Positions 14,186 through 20,952 of a DNA stretch of 20,952 bases are shown here, one piece after another; the stretch's first letter is position 1; each line of letters starts with the position of its first letter. The notes beneath the pieces are model-generated. The model was not told the DNA's origin and searched no databases. It saw only the letters and a list, made by a program, of their open reading frames with translations. The translations under genes and the position numbers were made by a program. The stretch spans positions 1 through 20,952 of the forward strand of contig LKNC01000010.1 in the NCBI GenBank assembly GCA_001564255.1, given 5' to 3'. The DNA comes from Natrialbaceae archaeon Tc-Br11_E2g1. GTDB lineage: Archaea > Halobacteriota > Halobacteria > Halobacteriales > Natrialbaceae.

Positions 14186-15280
14186 ATGGTGAGAGACAAC
14201 ACCCGGCGCGAGCTGTTAGGATGGCTGGCCGTGACCGGTGTGGTCGGCTCGACTACTGGTATCGTGGGGGCGAGAGGGGACACCGACGAGGACGAAGCCG
14301 GAGACGGGGAGGGGTTCGTCACCGAGGTGATCGCGGGCCCCGACGGCGCGTGGCGGTTCGAACCGGAAGACGTCGTGATCGGACTCGGGGAGACCGTCGA
14401 GTGGTACTTCGATAGCCCGGGTCACAACGTGACCGCCCATCCAGATGCCGCAGACGGGACGAGCGTGCCCGAGGACGCCGAGTACTTCGCCTCTTACGAG
14501 GGCGAGGACCACTTCAGCGTCGACGAGGAGGGGTCGACGTACGTCCACACCTTCACCGTCCCGGGAGAGTACGTCTACGTCTGTACGCCACACGTCCCCC
14601 AGATGGTCGGAACCGTGACCGTCGAACCCTGCGTCGACGGGACGGTCGTCGTCGCCCCGGACGGCGAGGAGGTCTTCGAACCCGACACCCTCGAGGTCGA
14701 CCTCGGACACACCGTCGAGTGGGTTCTCGAGGACGACGGCCACACCGTCTCCACGCATCCGGACCTCGAGGGAACGAGCGTCCCGGAGGAGGCCGACCCC
14801 TTCACCTCTTACCCGGACGACGACCACGACGACACCCTCGAGGAGGGCGAAACGGTCGTCCACACCTTCGAGGTGCCAGGGGAGTACGAGTACGTCTGTA
14901 GCCAACACGAGGGGATGACCGGGACCGTCGAGGTGGGAGACGAACCGGCCGCCGAGGTGGCCGTCGGCCCCGACGGTGAGACCGTCTTCGAGCCGGCGGA
15001 TCTCGAAGTTACCGTCGGCGAGGTCGTCCGCTGGCGGGCCGAGGACGACGGCCACACCGTCTCGGCCTATCCCGACCTCGAGGGGACGAGCGTCCCGGAG
15101 GGCGTCGAGCCCTTCACCTCCTACGAGGACGACGACCACGAGGACACCCTCGAAGAAGGTGAGACGTTCGACCACCGGTTCGTCGGGGTCGGCGAGTACG
15201 AGTACGTCTGCAGCCAACACGAGGGGATGACCGGCTCGGTGACGGTCGGTCCCTGCCCGGACGGGGACGACGAGAGCTGA
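14186..15280 (+). CDS. Secreted triple-cupredoxin (halocyanin-like) protein
   Basis: The product is a 364-residue exported blue-copper-type protein. The N-terminus carries a twin-arginine signal (TRRELLG at 6-12, then a hydrophobic stretch) without a lipobox Cys, followed by an acidic linker. Three plastocyanin/halocyanin domains follow. Domain 1 ligands are H80, C133, H136 and M140 (spacing C-x2-H-x3-M). Domain 2 has H186, C238, H241 and M244. Domain 3 has H290, C342, H345 and M348 (both C-x2-H-x2-M, as in amicyanin). Domains 2 and 3 are in exact 104-residue register and very similar, so they are a recent tandem duplication. All four ligands are present in each domain, suggesting three type-1 copper centres. 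Probable role is extracellular electron transfer, with partner unknown. The ATG at 14186 is set by the TATA box and the Tat signal. Confidence 0.9.
   Translation: MVRDNTRRELLGWLAVTGVVGSTTGIVGARGDTDEDEAGDGEGFVTEVIAGPDGAWRFEPEDVVIGLGETVEWYFDSPGHNVTAHPDAADGTSVPEDAEYFASYEGEDHFSVDEEGSTYVHTFTVPGEYVYVCTPHVPQMVGTVTVEPCVDGTVVVAPDGEEVFEPDTLEVDLGHTVEWVLEDDGHTVSTHPDLEGTSVPEEADPFTSYPDDDHDDTLEEGETVVHTFEVPGEYEYVCSQHEGMTGTVEVGDEPAAEVAVGPDGETVFEPADLEVTVGEVVRWRAEDDGHTVSAYPDLEGTSVPEGVEPFTSYEDDDHEDTLEEGETFDHRFVGVGEYEYVCSQHEGMTGSVTVGPCPDGDDES
14641..15264 (+). repeat. 312-nt tandem repeat inside the cupredoxin gene
   Basis: Two copies of a 312-nt unit (about 14641-14952 and 14953-15264; boundaries approximate) encode cupredoxin domains 2 and 3. 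The four copper ligands recur exactly 104 codons apart. Shared blocks include GACGACGGCCACACCGTCTC and CAACACGAGGGGATGACCGG. Confidence 0.75.
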
Positions 15281-15426
15281 GAGACGACGCTCTCGAGGTC
15301 GGGCCGTTCACCGGCGGGGACGTCGAACTCTCTGGCGTCCGGGACGTGACCCGCGAGGGCGCCACAGTGGTACTCGTACTCCGCCTCGACCTCGTTGTGG
15401 AGGGCGGCGATCGTCGGCGACGTCAT
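15121..15426 (-). CDS. Doubtful small ORF antisense to the cupredoxin gene's 3' end
   Basis: This 101-codon ORF starts with ATG at 15426, 73 nt downstream of the sulfatase stop. Its first 48 residues (MTSPTIAALHNEVEAEYEY then HCGALAGHV and DVPAGERPDLESVV) have the acidic, well-balanced composition of a real haloarchaeal protein. They occupy the only stretch not covered by another gene (15281-15426). The rest runs antisense through the cupredoxin coding sequence and becomes Ser-rich and implausible. The simplest readings are a gene remnant that lost its 3' end, or a small real gene with an overlapping convergent tail. I do not recognise a family. Promoter evidence is weak. Confidence 0.4.
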   Translation of the reverse strand: MTSPTIAALHNEVEAEYEYHCGALAGHVPDAREFDVPAGERPDLESVVSQLSSSPSGQGPTVTEPVIPSCWLQTYSYSPTPTNRWSNVSPSSRVSSWSSSS

Positions 15427-15499
15427 TGGGTGACTTTCACGGTGAAACCGACAAGAGTGTAACGGGCGTTCGAATATTTGAGTTGAGCGCGGCCGAACA

Positions 15500-16927
15500 T
15501 CAACCTCGAAGCGTAGGGGGGACCCACGTACTGTTCGGGTCGTCGGTCTCGTCCATCCACGCCGTGAGTCGCCCGGCAAGGTCCTCGCGGACGGCGGCGT
15601 AGTCCGGGTGGTCGATCAGGTTCTGAAGTTCCGCCGGATCGGCCTCGAGGTCGTACAGTTCGTTGCGGTCCGGCCCGTTGTAGACGAACTTGTACTGCGC
15701 TGTCCGGACCATCCGCTGGCTGTAGAGGCCGAACTCGTCGCCGTGGTACTCCGCGAAGACGGCCTCGGGCCAGTCGGCGGGAGACCCACCCTCGAGGAGG
15801 GGGCGGAGGCTCCGGCCGTCGACGTCCTCGCGGATCGAGGCGTCGGCGACCTCGAGGAACGTGGGTGCGAGATCGACGAGCGAGACGGGGTCGTCACGAA
15901 CCGTTCCGGGCTCGGTGACGCCGGGCCAGCGCACCTGCAGCGGGATCTGATAGGTGTCCTCGTACATCAGCGGCCCCTTGTTGAACTGGCGGTGGTTGCC
16001 GACGAAGTCACCGTGGTCAGCGGTGTGGACGACCATCGTCTCCCCGGCGAGGCCCCGTTCCTCGAGGCCCTCGAGGATCCGGTCGATCTGATCGTCGATC
16101 ATCGAGACGAACCCCCAGTACTTCGCGAGCACCTCCGCCCACGTCTCCCACCCGAAGTCGTCGACCCCGCGATAGGCGACGTACTGTTCGTGAACGACGG
16201 GTTTGCCCGCGAAGGTCTCCGCGTAGCTCTCGGGTGGGTCGATTTCCTCAGGGTCGTACATCGAGGCGTAGGGCTCGGGAACGACGTAGGGGTGGTGTGG
16301 GCCGAGAAAGTCCGTCCGGTGGAAGAAAGGCGTCGTGTCCGCGTGGCGGTCCAGCGCCTCGAGGGTCCGTTCGGCCAGGAAGTACGCCCGTGTCGCCTCG
16401 AGGGGAACCGGCGTGGTCGCGGCGACGAGCGTTCCGCCCTCGCCGGCGGTGTAGATCGCTTCCTCGAGGGAGACGTCACGGGGGACACCGAGTTCCTCGC
16501 GGTATCGCTTGAACTCGGCGTCGATGTCGTCGTGGTGTTTATCCGAGCCCCCGAGATAGGAAAAGCCGAAGTCGCCGGGGACCTGATCGCGGCCGACGTG
16601 CCACTTGCCCGTGTACGTGAGGGCGTAGCCGGCCTCGGCGAGTGCCTCGGAGAACGTCGCCAGCTCGTCGGGGAGGTTCGCCTGGACCGCGTCGTCCCCG
16701 TGACAGTTGTTGAGCATGCCGTGGTTGTGCGGGTACAGCCCCGTGAGCAACGACGCACGGGCGCTCGTGCAGATACTGATCGGGGTGTACGCCCGCTCGA
16801 AGCGAACCCCCTCACTCGAGAGACGATCGAGCGCCGGCGTCCCGACTGGCGGCCCGTCGGGGGCGGTACAGTCGTATCGCTCCTGATCCGTGAGGACGAG
16901 CAAGACGTTGGGGCGGGTGTCGGCCAT
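15500..16927 (-). CDS. Sulfatase (alkaline-phosphatase superfamily)
   Basis: The product is a 475-residue cytoplasmic sulfatase-family hydrolase with no signal peptide. The N-terminal metal site is VLLVLTDQER (D14, with Gln15 where many sulfatases have a second Asp). The formylglycine segment ICTSARASLLTGLYPH has C53 and R57. TGKWHVG supplies K108 and H110, GPHHPY supplies H211, HTADHGDFVGNH supplies D304 and H305, and NKGP supplies K317. The modification site reads C-T-S-A-R, with Ser where the classical C-x-P/A-x-R motif has Pro or Ala, so maturation is uncertain. The substrate is unknown and no formylglycine-generating enzyme is in the window. The ATG at 16927 is chosen because TATA-like GTTAATTACC lies about 27 nt upstream. 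A 33-residue upstream extension is Arg/Gln-rich and is rejected. Confidence 0.9.
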   Translation of the reverse strand: MADTRPNVLLVLTDQERYDCTAPDGPPVGTPALDRLSSEGVRFERAYTPISICTSARASLLTGLYPHNHGMLNNCHGDDAVQANLPDELATFSEALAEAGYALTYTGKWHVGRDQVPGDFGFSYLGGSDKHHDDIDAEFKRYREELGVPRDVSLEEAIYTAGEGGTLVAATTPVPLEATRAYFLAERTLEALDRHADTTPFFHRTDFLGPHHPYVVPEPYASMYDPEEIDPPESYAETFAGKPVVHEQYVAYRGVDDFGWETWAEVLAKYWGFVSMIDDQIDRILEGLEERGLAGETMVVHTADHGDFVGNHRQFNKGPLMYEDTYQIPLQVRWPGVTEPGTVRDDPVSLVDLAPTFLEVADASIREDVDGRSLRPLLEGGSPADWPEAVFAEYHGDEFGLYSQRMVRTAQYKFVYNGPDRNELYDLEADPAELQNLIDHPDYAAVREDLAGRLTAWMDETDDPNSTWVPPTLRG

Positions 16928-16948
16928 CCGGGGGTCGTACACCACCCC

Positions 16949-16958
16949 GGTAATTAAC
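16949..16958 (-). promoter_or_regulatory. TATA box of the sulfatase gene
   Basis: On the minus strand this reads GTTAATTACC, centred about 27 nt upstream of the ATG at 16927. It supports that start over the upstream in-frame codon at 17026. Confidence 0.6.
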
Positions 16959-17035
16959 GCTTGGCGGGCCCGACGGAGACGTGTCTGCCGTCGGCTACCG
17001 TCACCGATCGTGACGGTCTGTCGCACTTCTCGCGA

Positions 17036-18337
17036 TCAGTTCTCGAAGTCCCCGAACGTGGGCGCTTCGTGTTCACCCGGGAACTCGGAGACGGGAACCT
17101 GGATCTGGTCGCCAGAGCCCATGTCTTTTACCGTCACCTCGTCGTTCTCGAGGTCGCGTTCGCCGACGATCACTGTCGTCTCGGCGTTGATCGAGTCGGC
17201 GTAATCGAGCTGTGCGCCAAAGGAACGGCCGGCGACGTCGCTCTCGACGACGTGGCCCCGGTCACGTAGCTCGCGGGCGATCCGGCCCGCGGTGGGTCGG
17301 GTGTCACCGACCTGCAGGACGTAGTAGTCCGTCGAGACCTCCTCGTCGGGCCAGACGCCGGCACGCTGACAGAGCAGAGAGAGGGTCGCGTGGCCGGGGG
17401 CGACGCCGACGGCAGGGGTCGGCTGGCCGCCGAAGTCCTCGATTAAGTCGTCATAGCGCCCGCCGCCGAAGATCGATCGGGAGACCTCACCCGCCGAATC
17501 GAAACACTCGAAGACGACGCCCGTGTAGTAATCGAGTCCGCGGGCGGTCTCGAGTGAGATCGTACAGTACTCTCCGGCCCCGAAGTCCTCGGCGGCCGCG
17601 AGAACTGCCCGGAGGTTCTCGACGGCTTCTGTGACACGAGTGCTGTCGGCGAAGGCGACGACGTCCTCGAGGTCGCCACTCGAGACCAGATCGTCGAACT
17701 GGGCGGCCTGGCTCCCCGAGAGGCCGGCGTCGACGAGTAGGTCGTGGTACTCCGCGCGGGAAATCTTCTCGGATTTGTCGACCGCGCGGATCGCCGCCTC
17801 GGCGTCGACCTCGGCTTCGAAGGTCTCGAGCAGCCCACCCAAGATGTCCCGGTGGGAGACCCGGAACTCGAAGTGCTCGCCGGTGAGACCCAGACCCGTG
17901 AGAGCGTCTGCAGCCCACGCCAAAACCTCCGCGTCTGCTTCCGGTTCCGACGAGCCGAAGACGTCGACGTTGGTCTGGTAGAACTCACGCTGGCGGCCCT
18001 GCTGGACCTGTTCGTAGCGCCAGAACGGACGGGTCGAGAACCACTTGATCGGTTTCGACAGCTCCTGTTGTTTCGCGACGACCATCCGGGCGACCGTCGG
18101 CGTCAGTTCGGGGGTGAGTGTGACGTGGCGACCGCCCTGGTCTTCGAAGGCGTACAGTTCCTCGACGATCTCGTCGCCGCTCTTGTCGGTCCACATCCCC
18201 GCGCGCTCGAGAGCGGGGGTCCCGATCTCCCGGAAGCCATAGCGGCGAGCGACTTCCTCCAAAGCGTCGGTAGTGGCCCGACGGGCGACCATCTCGCCGG
18301 GGTAGAAATCACGGAATCCCTTGATTCGGTCGTACAT
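17036..18337 (-). CDS. hisS: Histidyl-tRNA synthetase
   Basis: The product is a 433-residue class II aminoacyl-tRNA synthetase that charges tRNA-His in the cytoplasm. The N-terminus MYDRIKGFRDFYPGE is typical. LTPELTPTVARM (74-85) and motif 2, RPFWRYEQVQQGRQREFYQ (103-121), are present. The histidine-specific HisA loop GLDYYTG lies at 267-273, motif 3 with FGGGRYDDL at 290-298, and a C-terminal anticodon-binding domain at about 340-433. All expected elements are there and the length is normal. The ATG at 18337 is the family start, and a TATA-like AGAATAGAAG lies about 30 nt upstream. It is divergent from the second histidine kinase gene and followed on the same strand by the sulfatase gene, which has its own promoter. 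Confidence 0.96.
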   Translation of the reverse strand: MYDRIKGFRDFYPGEMVARRATTDALEEVARRYGFREIGTPALERAGMWTDKSGDEIVEELYAFEDQGGRHVTLTPELTPTVARMVVAKQQELSKPIKWFSTRPFWRYEQVQQGRQREFYQTNVDVFGSSEPEADAEVLAWAADALTGLGLTGEHFEFRVSHRDILGGLLETFEAEVDAEAAIRAVDKSEKISRAEYHDLLVDAGLSGSQAAQFDDLVSSGDLEDVVAFADSTRVTEAVENLRAVLAAAEDFGAGEYCTISLETARGLDYYTGVVFECFDSAGEVSRSIFGGGRYDDLIEDFGGQPTPAVGVAPGHATLSLLCQRAGVWPDEEVSTDYYVLQVGDTRPTAGRIARELRDRGHVVESDVAGRSFGAQLDYADSINAETTVIVGERDLENDEVTVKDMGSGDQIQVPVSEFPGEHEAPTFGDFEN

Positions 18338-18361
18338 GGCCGTCGGTTCGGCGACGGCACA

Positions 18362-18372
18362 CTTCTATTCTT
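18362..18372 (-). promoter_or_regulatory. TATA-like element of hisS
   Basis: On the minus strand this reads AAGAATAGAAG, centred about 30 nt upstream of the hisS ATG at 18337, in the divergent region shared with the kinase gene. Confidence 0.45.
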
Positions 18373-18435
18373 CTTTCCTCCCGTCGTCGGGGCGGGGACC
18401 GAAAGTTGATGATTGCCTGGCGTAAGGGTCCGGCC

Positions 18436-19527
18436 ATGCAACAGGTCGAGGACGACTGGGTGACCGACGTCGGCGCTCGGGTCCCGGTCTCGCCGCTTTC
18501 GGCCCTGGGGACCGTCCTCGCGGCGACGATTCTCGTCCGCGTCGTTACCGACGACGTCACCCTCCAGGCGATCCTCGAGAGCGCACTCCCGTTCCTCTCG
18601 GCGGTTGCGGTCGTCTTCGCCGACCGCTGGCTCGTCGCACGGAACGTCTCTGTGCGCGATCGGATCTCCGTGTTCTCCTATGGGCTCGGGGGGTTTCTCG
18701 CCGCGTCGGTGGTGACCGGCCTTCACCTCCACGTGCTCGCACTCGACGGCACCGGGGTCCCTGACCCCCTCTATTTGACCCTGATGAGCGGCACCGTCGG
18801 GGTCGCCGCCGGCACCGTCGCGGGGACCTACGAGATCCGCCAGCGTGTCGCCGTCAGGGAGGCCCGCCGACAGAGCGAGCGCCTCGAGGAGTTCGCGAGC
18901 ATCGTCAGCCACGACCTGCGAAATCCACTCGGAGTCGCCCAGGGGAACTTACGCAAGACCTTCCGGACGGGCGATCCGTCCCATCTAGACGACGTAACCG
19001 CCGCCCTAGAGCGGATGGACGAACTCATCGACGAGAGCCTCTCGGTCGCCCGAAGCGCCAAACACGTCGACGATCCCGAGGAGACACAGCTCTCGGAACT
19101 CGCCAGTGAGACCTGGGAGACCGTCGAGACGGGGGATGCGACCCTCGAGGTGGCCGGCGACCGAACGATCCGGGTCGACCGCACCCGGGCGAAGAGCCTC
19201 TTCGAGAACCTCTATCGCAACGCCGTAGAGCATGGCTCTCCGAACCGCGGGGAGTCCGGCGGTTCCGACGACGCGATCGAACACGGAAGCGAGGCCGTTA
19301 CCGTCCGCGTCGGCCCCTGTAAGAACGGGCTCTTCGTCGAAGACGACGGTCCCGGGATCCCACCGGAGAAACGGGGGACCGTACTCGAACAGGGGTACTC
19401 CACGCGCGAGGACGGGTCGGGACTCGGTCTCGCCGTCGTCCGGGCAGTCGCCGAGGCCCACGACTGGACGGTCGTCGTCACCGAAAGCGAGGAGGGCGGG
19501 GCACGCTTTGAGTTCCGACGACCGTAA
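18436..19527 (+). CDS. Membrane sensor histidine kinase (four helices, HisKA, HATPase)
   Basis: The product is a 363-residue sensor kinase. Four predicted membrane helices occupy about 19-132 (SPLSALGTVLAATILVRVV; LPFLSAVAVVFADRWLV; the helix near 79-101; LYLTLMSGTVGVAAGTVAG), with little extramembrane sensor sequence. A short coiled linker leads to the HisKA box FASIVSHDLRNPLGVAQGNL with H159 as phosphoacceptor. The ATPase has an N box (LFENLYRNAVEHG, 255-267), G1 (DDGPGIP, 303-309) and G2 (GSGLGL, 327-332). An acidic Gly/Ser insert (GSPNRGESGGSDDAIEHGSE) follows the N box. There is no PAS or receiver domain and no adjacent response regulator, so the output is unknown. The ATG at 18436 is chosen; an ATG at 18409 and a TTG at 18406 are in frame and possible. 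It is divergent from hisS. Confidence 0.9.
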   Translation: MQQVEDDWVTDVGARVPVSPLSALGTVLAATILVRVVTDDVTLQAILESALPFLSAVAVVFADRWLVARNVSVRDRISVFSYGLGGFLAASVVTGLHLHVLALDGTGVPDPLYLTLMSGTVGVAAGTVAGTYEIRQRVAVREARRQSERLEEFASIVSHDLRNPLGVAQGNLRKTFRTGDPSHLDDVTAALERMDELIDESLSVARSAKHVDDPEETQLSELASETWETVETGDATLEVAGDRTIRVDRTRAKSLFENLYRNAVEHGSPNRGESGGSDDAIEHGSEAVTVRVGPCKNGLFVEDDGPGIPPEKRGTVLEQGYSTREDGSGLGLAVVRAVAEAHDWTVVVTESEEGGARFEFRRP

Positions 19528-19533
19528 CCCCGA

Positions 19534-20124
19534 TTATCGCAGGTCGGTGACGTGGGTCTGTTCGTGATCGGGGAACAACTCGGCGATCGCATCGTCCCCG
19601 TCCTCCTCTGCGATCAGCGCCCGCAGTTCGGCCTCGTAGTCCGCCCGCGTGATCTCCTCGCTCGGCCCGACGGTCACCTCGAGGCGTGACTCGACTAACC
19701 TGTCGACGGCGGTGCGCCCGAACCCCGACAGTGGCGCGATGTAGTCGACGTCGTGTCGGTCCTCTAAACTTTGAGCCTGTGCTCTAGAGACCGTCGGGAC
19801 GCGGTCGTCACGACGGGTGCCGTCGGCGATCGCGTCGAAACCCCCCTCGGCGAGCGCCTCGAGGGCCTCCCGGTGGACGAGCTGGATGCCGTTTCTCGGG
19901 AAGCCATCCTCGCGAATGCGGGAGATCGCCTCCTGTGCGATCTCGCGGTCGAGCTCGAGGCGGTCGAACTCGAAGCCACTCGCCCGGGCAGTGTCCCGGG
20001 CGTGTTTCCAGTCGTCGGTGACCCCGAAGTGGGCGGTCGTCAGGGTAACGTCGTAAAACCGCGAGAGGAGCAAGGCGGCGAGCGTCGAGTCCTTGCCGCC
20101 ACTGTAGAGGAGTCCGAGCCGCAT
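19534..20124 (-). CDS. PP-loop ATP-pyrophosphatase family protein
   Basis: The product is a 196-residue protein of the N-type ATP-pyrophosphatase superfamily. The PP-loop SGGKDS is at 8-13 in MRLGLLYSGGKDSTLAALLL, followed by a TAHFGVTDDWKHA strand-loop and a DGTRRDDRVP segment. Relatives activate a substrate carbonyl by adenylation, as in tRNA thiolation, diphthamide amidation and asparagine synthesis. I cannot assign the substrate. Haloarchaeal members are often labelled 'alpha hydrolase' or as a DUF. It starts only 1 nt after the PDCD5-like stop codon, in the order rps19e, PDCD5-like, PP-loop, which I recall as common in haloarchaea. The context points to a role in translation or tRNA modification (inference). 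It converges with the second kinase gene, with 6 nt between the two stops. Confidence 0.85.
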   Translation of the reverse strand: MRLGLLYSGGKDSTLAALLLSRFYDVTLTTAHFGVTDDWKHARDTARASGFEFDRLELDREIAQEAISRIREDGFPRNGIQLVHREALEALAEGGFDAIADGTRRDDRVPTVSRAQAQSLEDRHDVDYIAPLSGFGRTAVDRLVESRLEVTVGPSEEITRADYEAELRALIAEEDGDDAIAELFPDHEQTHVTDLR

Positions 20125-20125
20125 T

Positions 20126-20476
20126 TCACCGCCGCCGGATGTCGAAGCTCTTCTTCTCGGGTTTGAGCTCGTTGAGAAGCTGTTTCATCTTCTCGTCGTC
20201 GATTTTTCCCTGGATACGACCGCTCTTTGCCAGCGCAAGGACCTGGCGTTCGACCTGCTCGCCGAACTGTTGTTTGCTCATCTTGACGGTGTTGAGCCGC
20301 TTTCGGGCGTCGTCGGTCAGGTGCTGGCGCAACAGGGCCTTCTTCTGGGCTTCTGCCTGTTGCTTTGCGGCCTCTTGGGCTTGCCCGCCCTCTTGACCCT
20401 CGGCCTGTTCCTGGAGTCGCTCCATCTTTTTGCGGCGCAGTTCCTCGAGTTCGTCGTCGTCGGGGGTTCCACTCAT
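20126..20476 (-). CDS. DNA-binding protein of the PDCD5 (TFAR19) family
   Basis: The product is a 116-residue helical protein of the archaeal/eukaryotic PDCD5 family. A charged, Gln-rich coiled N-terminal helix ([20 protein letters not shown], about 8-27, and the following Gln/Ala segment) precedes the conserved three-helix core. That core includes [38 protein letters not shown] and the end [20 protein letters not shown]. Length and the basic end match the family. Archaeal homologues bind DNA and are linked by gene order to S19e, but the precise role is unknown. The ATG at 20476 is preferred to a TTG at 20482. It follows rps19e by about 78 nt and overlaps nothing. A TATA-like CTTATACC (20541-20548) in the gap may provide an additional internal promoter. 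Confidence 0.93.
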   Translation of the reverse strand: MSGTPDDDELEELRRKKMERLQEQAEGQEGGQAQEAAKQQAEAQKKALLRQHLTDDARKRLNTVKMSKQQFGEQVERQVLALAKSGRIQGKIDDEKMKQLLNELKPEKKSFDIRRR

Positions 20477-20540
20477 AGTCAAGTGTTGTCCGTCGCGCGG
20501 GAAAATGATTTCGGACGAACGGGCAAAAGCGTCGTTGCTC

Positions 20541-20548
20541 CTGGTATA
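20541..20548 (-). promoter_or_regulatory. Possible internal promoter between rps19e and the PDCD5-like gene
   Basis: On the minus strand this reads CTTATACC, a few bases after the rps19e stop. Transcription from it would start near 20517 and give a leader of about 40 nt before the ATG at 20476. Confidence 0.4.
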
Positions 20549-20554
20549 AGAGAG

Positions 20555-20952
20555 TTACGCGTATTTCTCGAGTTCCGGTCGGTCGAGTTCCTCTAAGACC
20601 TCACCGGCGGTGTCGTCGAGGAGGCTCCGTCCGTCCGCGGTGACGCGCCGTCCTTCGCCGTCGGCGGTCTCGACGAGGCCCTCTTCCTCGAGTTGCTGGA
20701 GGATCGTCCGGATGACGTTTCGCGAGCCGTCGGCACGGCGTGCGGGTGCGACCTGGTAGCGGTTCGTTCCGCGTTTGGCGCCGCCGTACTCGGTAGCGAG
20801 ACGCTTTACGCCGACCGGTTCGCTGTCGGCGACTTTCCGCAGGAGGCTGGCCGCACGAACGGCCCAGAAGTCCTCCTGTTCGGGCGGGAACTCCCTGTTC
20901 GCGCCGGTCTTTACGAACTGTCCCCAGTCGGGTTCTTCGAGTCGATCCCCGA
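20555..20952 (-). CDS. rps19e: Ribosomal protein S19e, C-terminal part
   Basis: The window edge cuts the N-terminus; about 131 C-terminal residues are visible, ending in the TAA at 20555-20557. This gene lacks a visible start, so I translated it directly from the sequence. It begins GDRLEEPDWGQFVKTGANRE. The S19e core follows: FWAVRAASLLRKVA, then VGVKRLATEYGGAKRGTNR, then the winged-helix part SRNVIRTILQQLEEEGLVE and RRVTADGRSLLDD. S19e is a small-subunit protein found in archaea and eukaryotes, not bacteria, involved in 40S/30S maturation. Haloarchaeal versions are roughly 150 residues, so about 20 N-terminal residues lie outside the window. It is the upstream gene of the PDCD5-like and PP-loop cluster. 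Confidence 0.95.
   Translation of the reverse strand, partial: GDRLEEPDWGQFVKTGANREFPPEQEDFWAVRAASLLRKVADSEPVGVKRLATEYGGAKRGTNRYQVAPARRADGSRNVIRTILQQLEEEGLVETADGEGRRVTADGRSLLDDTAGEVLEELDRPELEKYA

Noticed and set aside
15608..16957. 449-codon plus-strand ORF antisense to the sulfatase
   Set aside because: Composition looks superficially coding, but there are no domain features, and the sulfatase frame has its full set of catalytic residues and a promoter.
1..20952. Very frequent CTCGAG throughout the window
   Set aside because: Explained by preferred Leu (CTC) and Glu (GAG) codons in acidic proteins. It is not spaced or placed like a regulatory or repeat motif.
1..20952. CRISPR arrays, tRNAs, integrase or defence genes
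   Set aside because: Looked for regularly spaced direct repeats, cloverleaf-like sequences, and recombinase or nuclease defence motifs. None could be supported.

Overview
The window is haloarchaeal chromosomal DNA (class Halobacteria). The sequence is GC-rich, the proteins are strongly acidic (Asp/Glu-rich), and most starts are preceded by an archaeal TATA box about 25-31 nt upstream of the start codon, so leaderless transcripts are expected. Gene content fits too: bacterioruberin carotenoid genes, a halocyanin-type copper protein, Rio1 kinase, a PDCD5-family protein and ribosomal protein S19e. I cannot assign a genus. No tRNA, rRNA, CRISPR array or intact insertion sequence was seen.

Layout. 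1-1250: the 5' end of a probable SLC13/DASS anion transporter (minus, cut by the window edge), a divergent universal stress protein, and a two-helix membrane protein. 1304-3371: a class III PLP aminotransferase and a gamma-class carbonic anhydrase, separated by an 82-nt near-palindrome. 3734-10475: a carotenoid region with crtB on the plus strand, then a large membrane sensor histidine kinase on the minus strand, then a minus-strand operon crtD-lyeJ-cruF. 10686-14079: a DHH/DHHA1 phosphoesterase, a seven-helix membrane protein, a small haloarchaeal protein and Rio1 kinase. 14186-16927: a secreted triple-cupredoxin protein, a doubtful small minus-strand ORF and a sulfatase. 17036-20952: hisS, a second membrane histidine kinase, then a tight minus-strand set of rps19e (partial), a PDCD5-family protein and a PP-loop ATPase.

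How the genes work together. CrtB makes phytoene. LyeJ, CrtD and CruF convert lycopene into the C50 carotenoid bacterioruberin. The lycopene-forming phytoene desaturase (CrtI) is not in the window unless the single CrtI/CrtD-family gene has been misassigned. The S19e, PDCD5-like and PP-loop genes form a translation-linked operon. The rest is largely housekeeping or single-gene units.

I did not find a multi-gene system I would call clearly new. The items most worth a second look are the 82-nt palindrome at 2647-2728, paired palindromes inserted in frame inside crtD, a sensor kinase lying between the two carotenoid units, a triple-cupredoxin protein with a 312-nt tandem repeat, a hairpin-rich segment after cruF, and a small ORF antisense to the 3' end of the cupredoxin gene.
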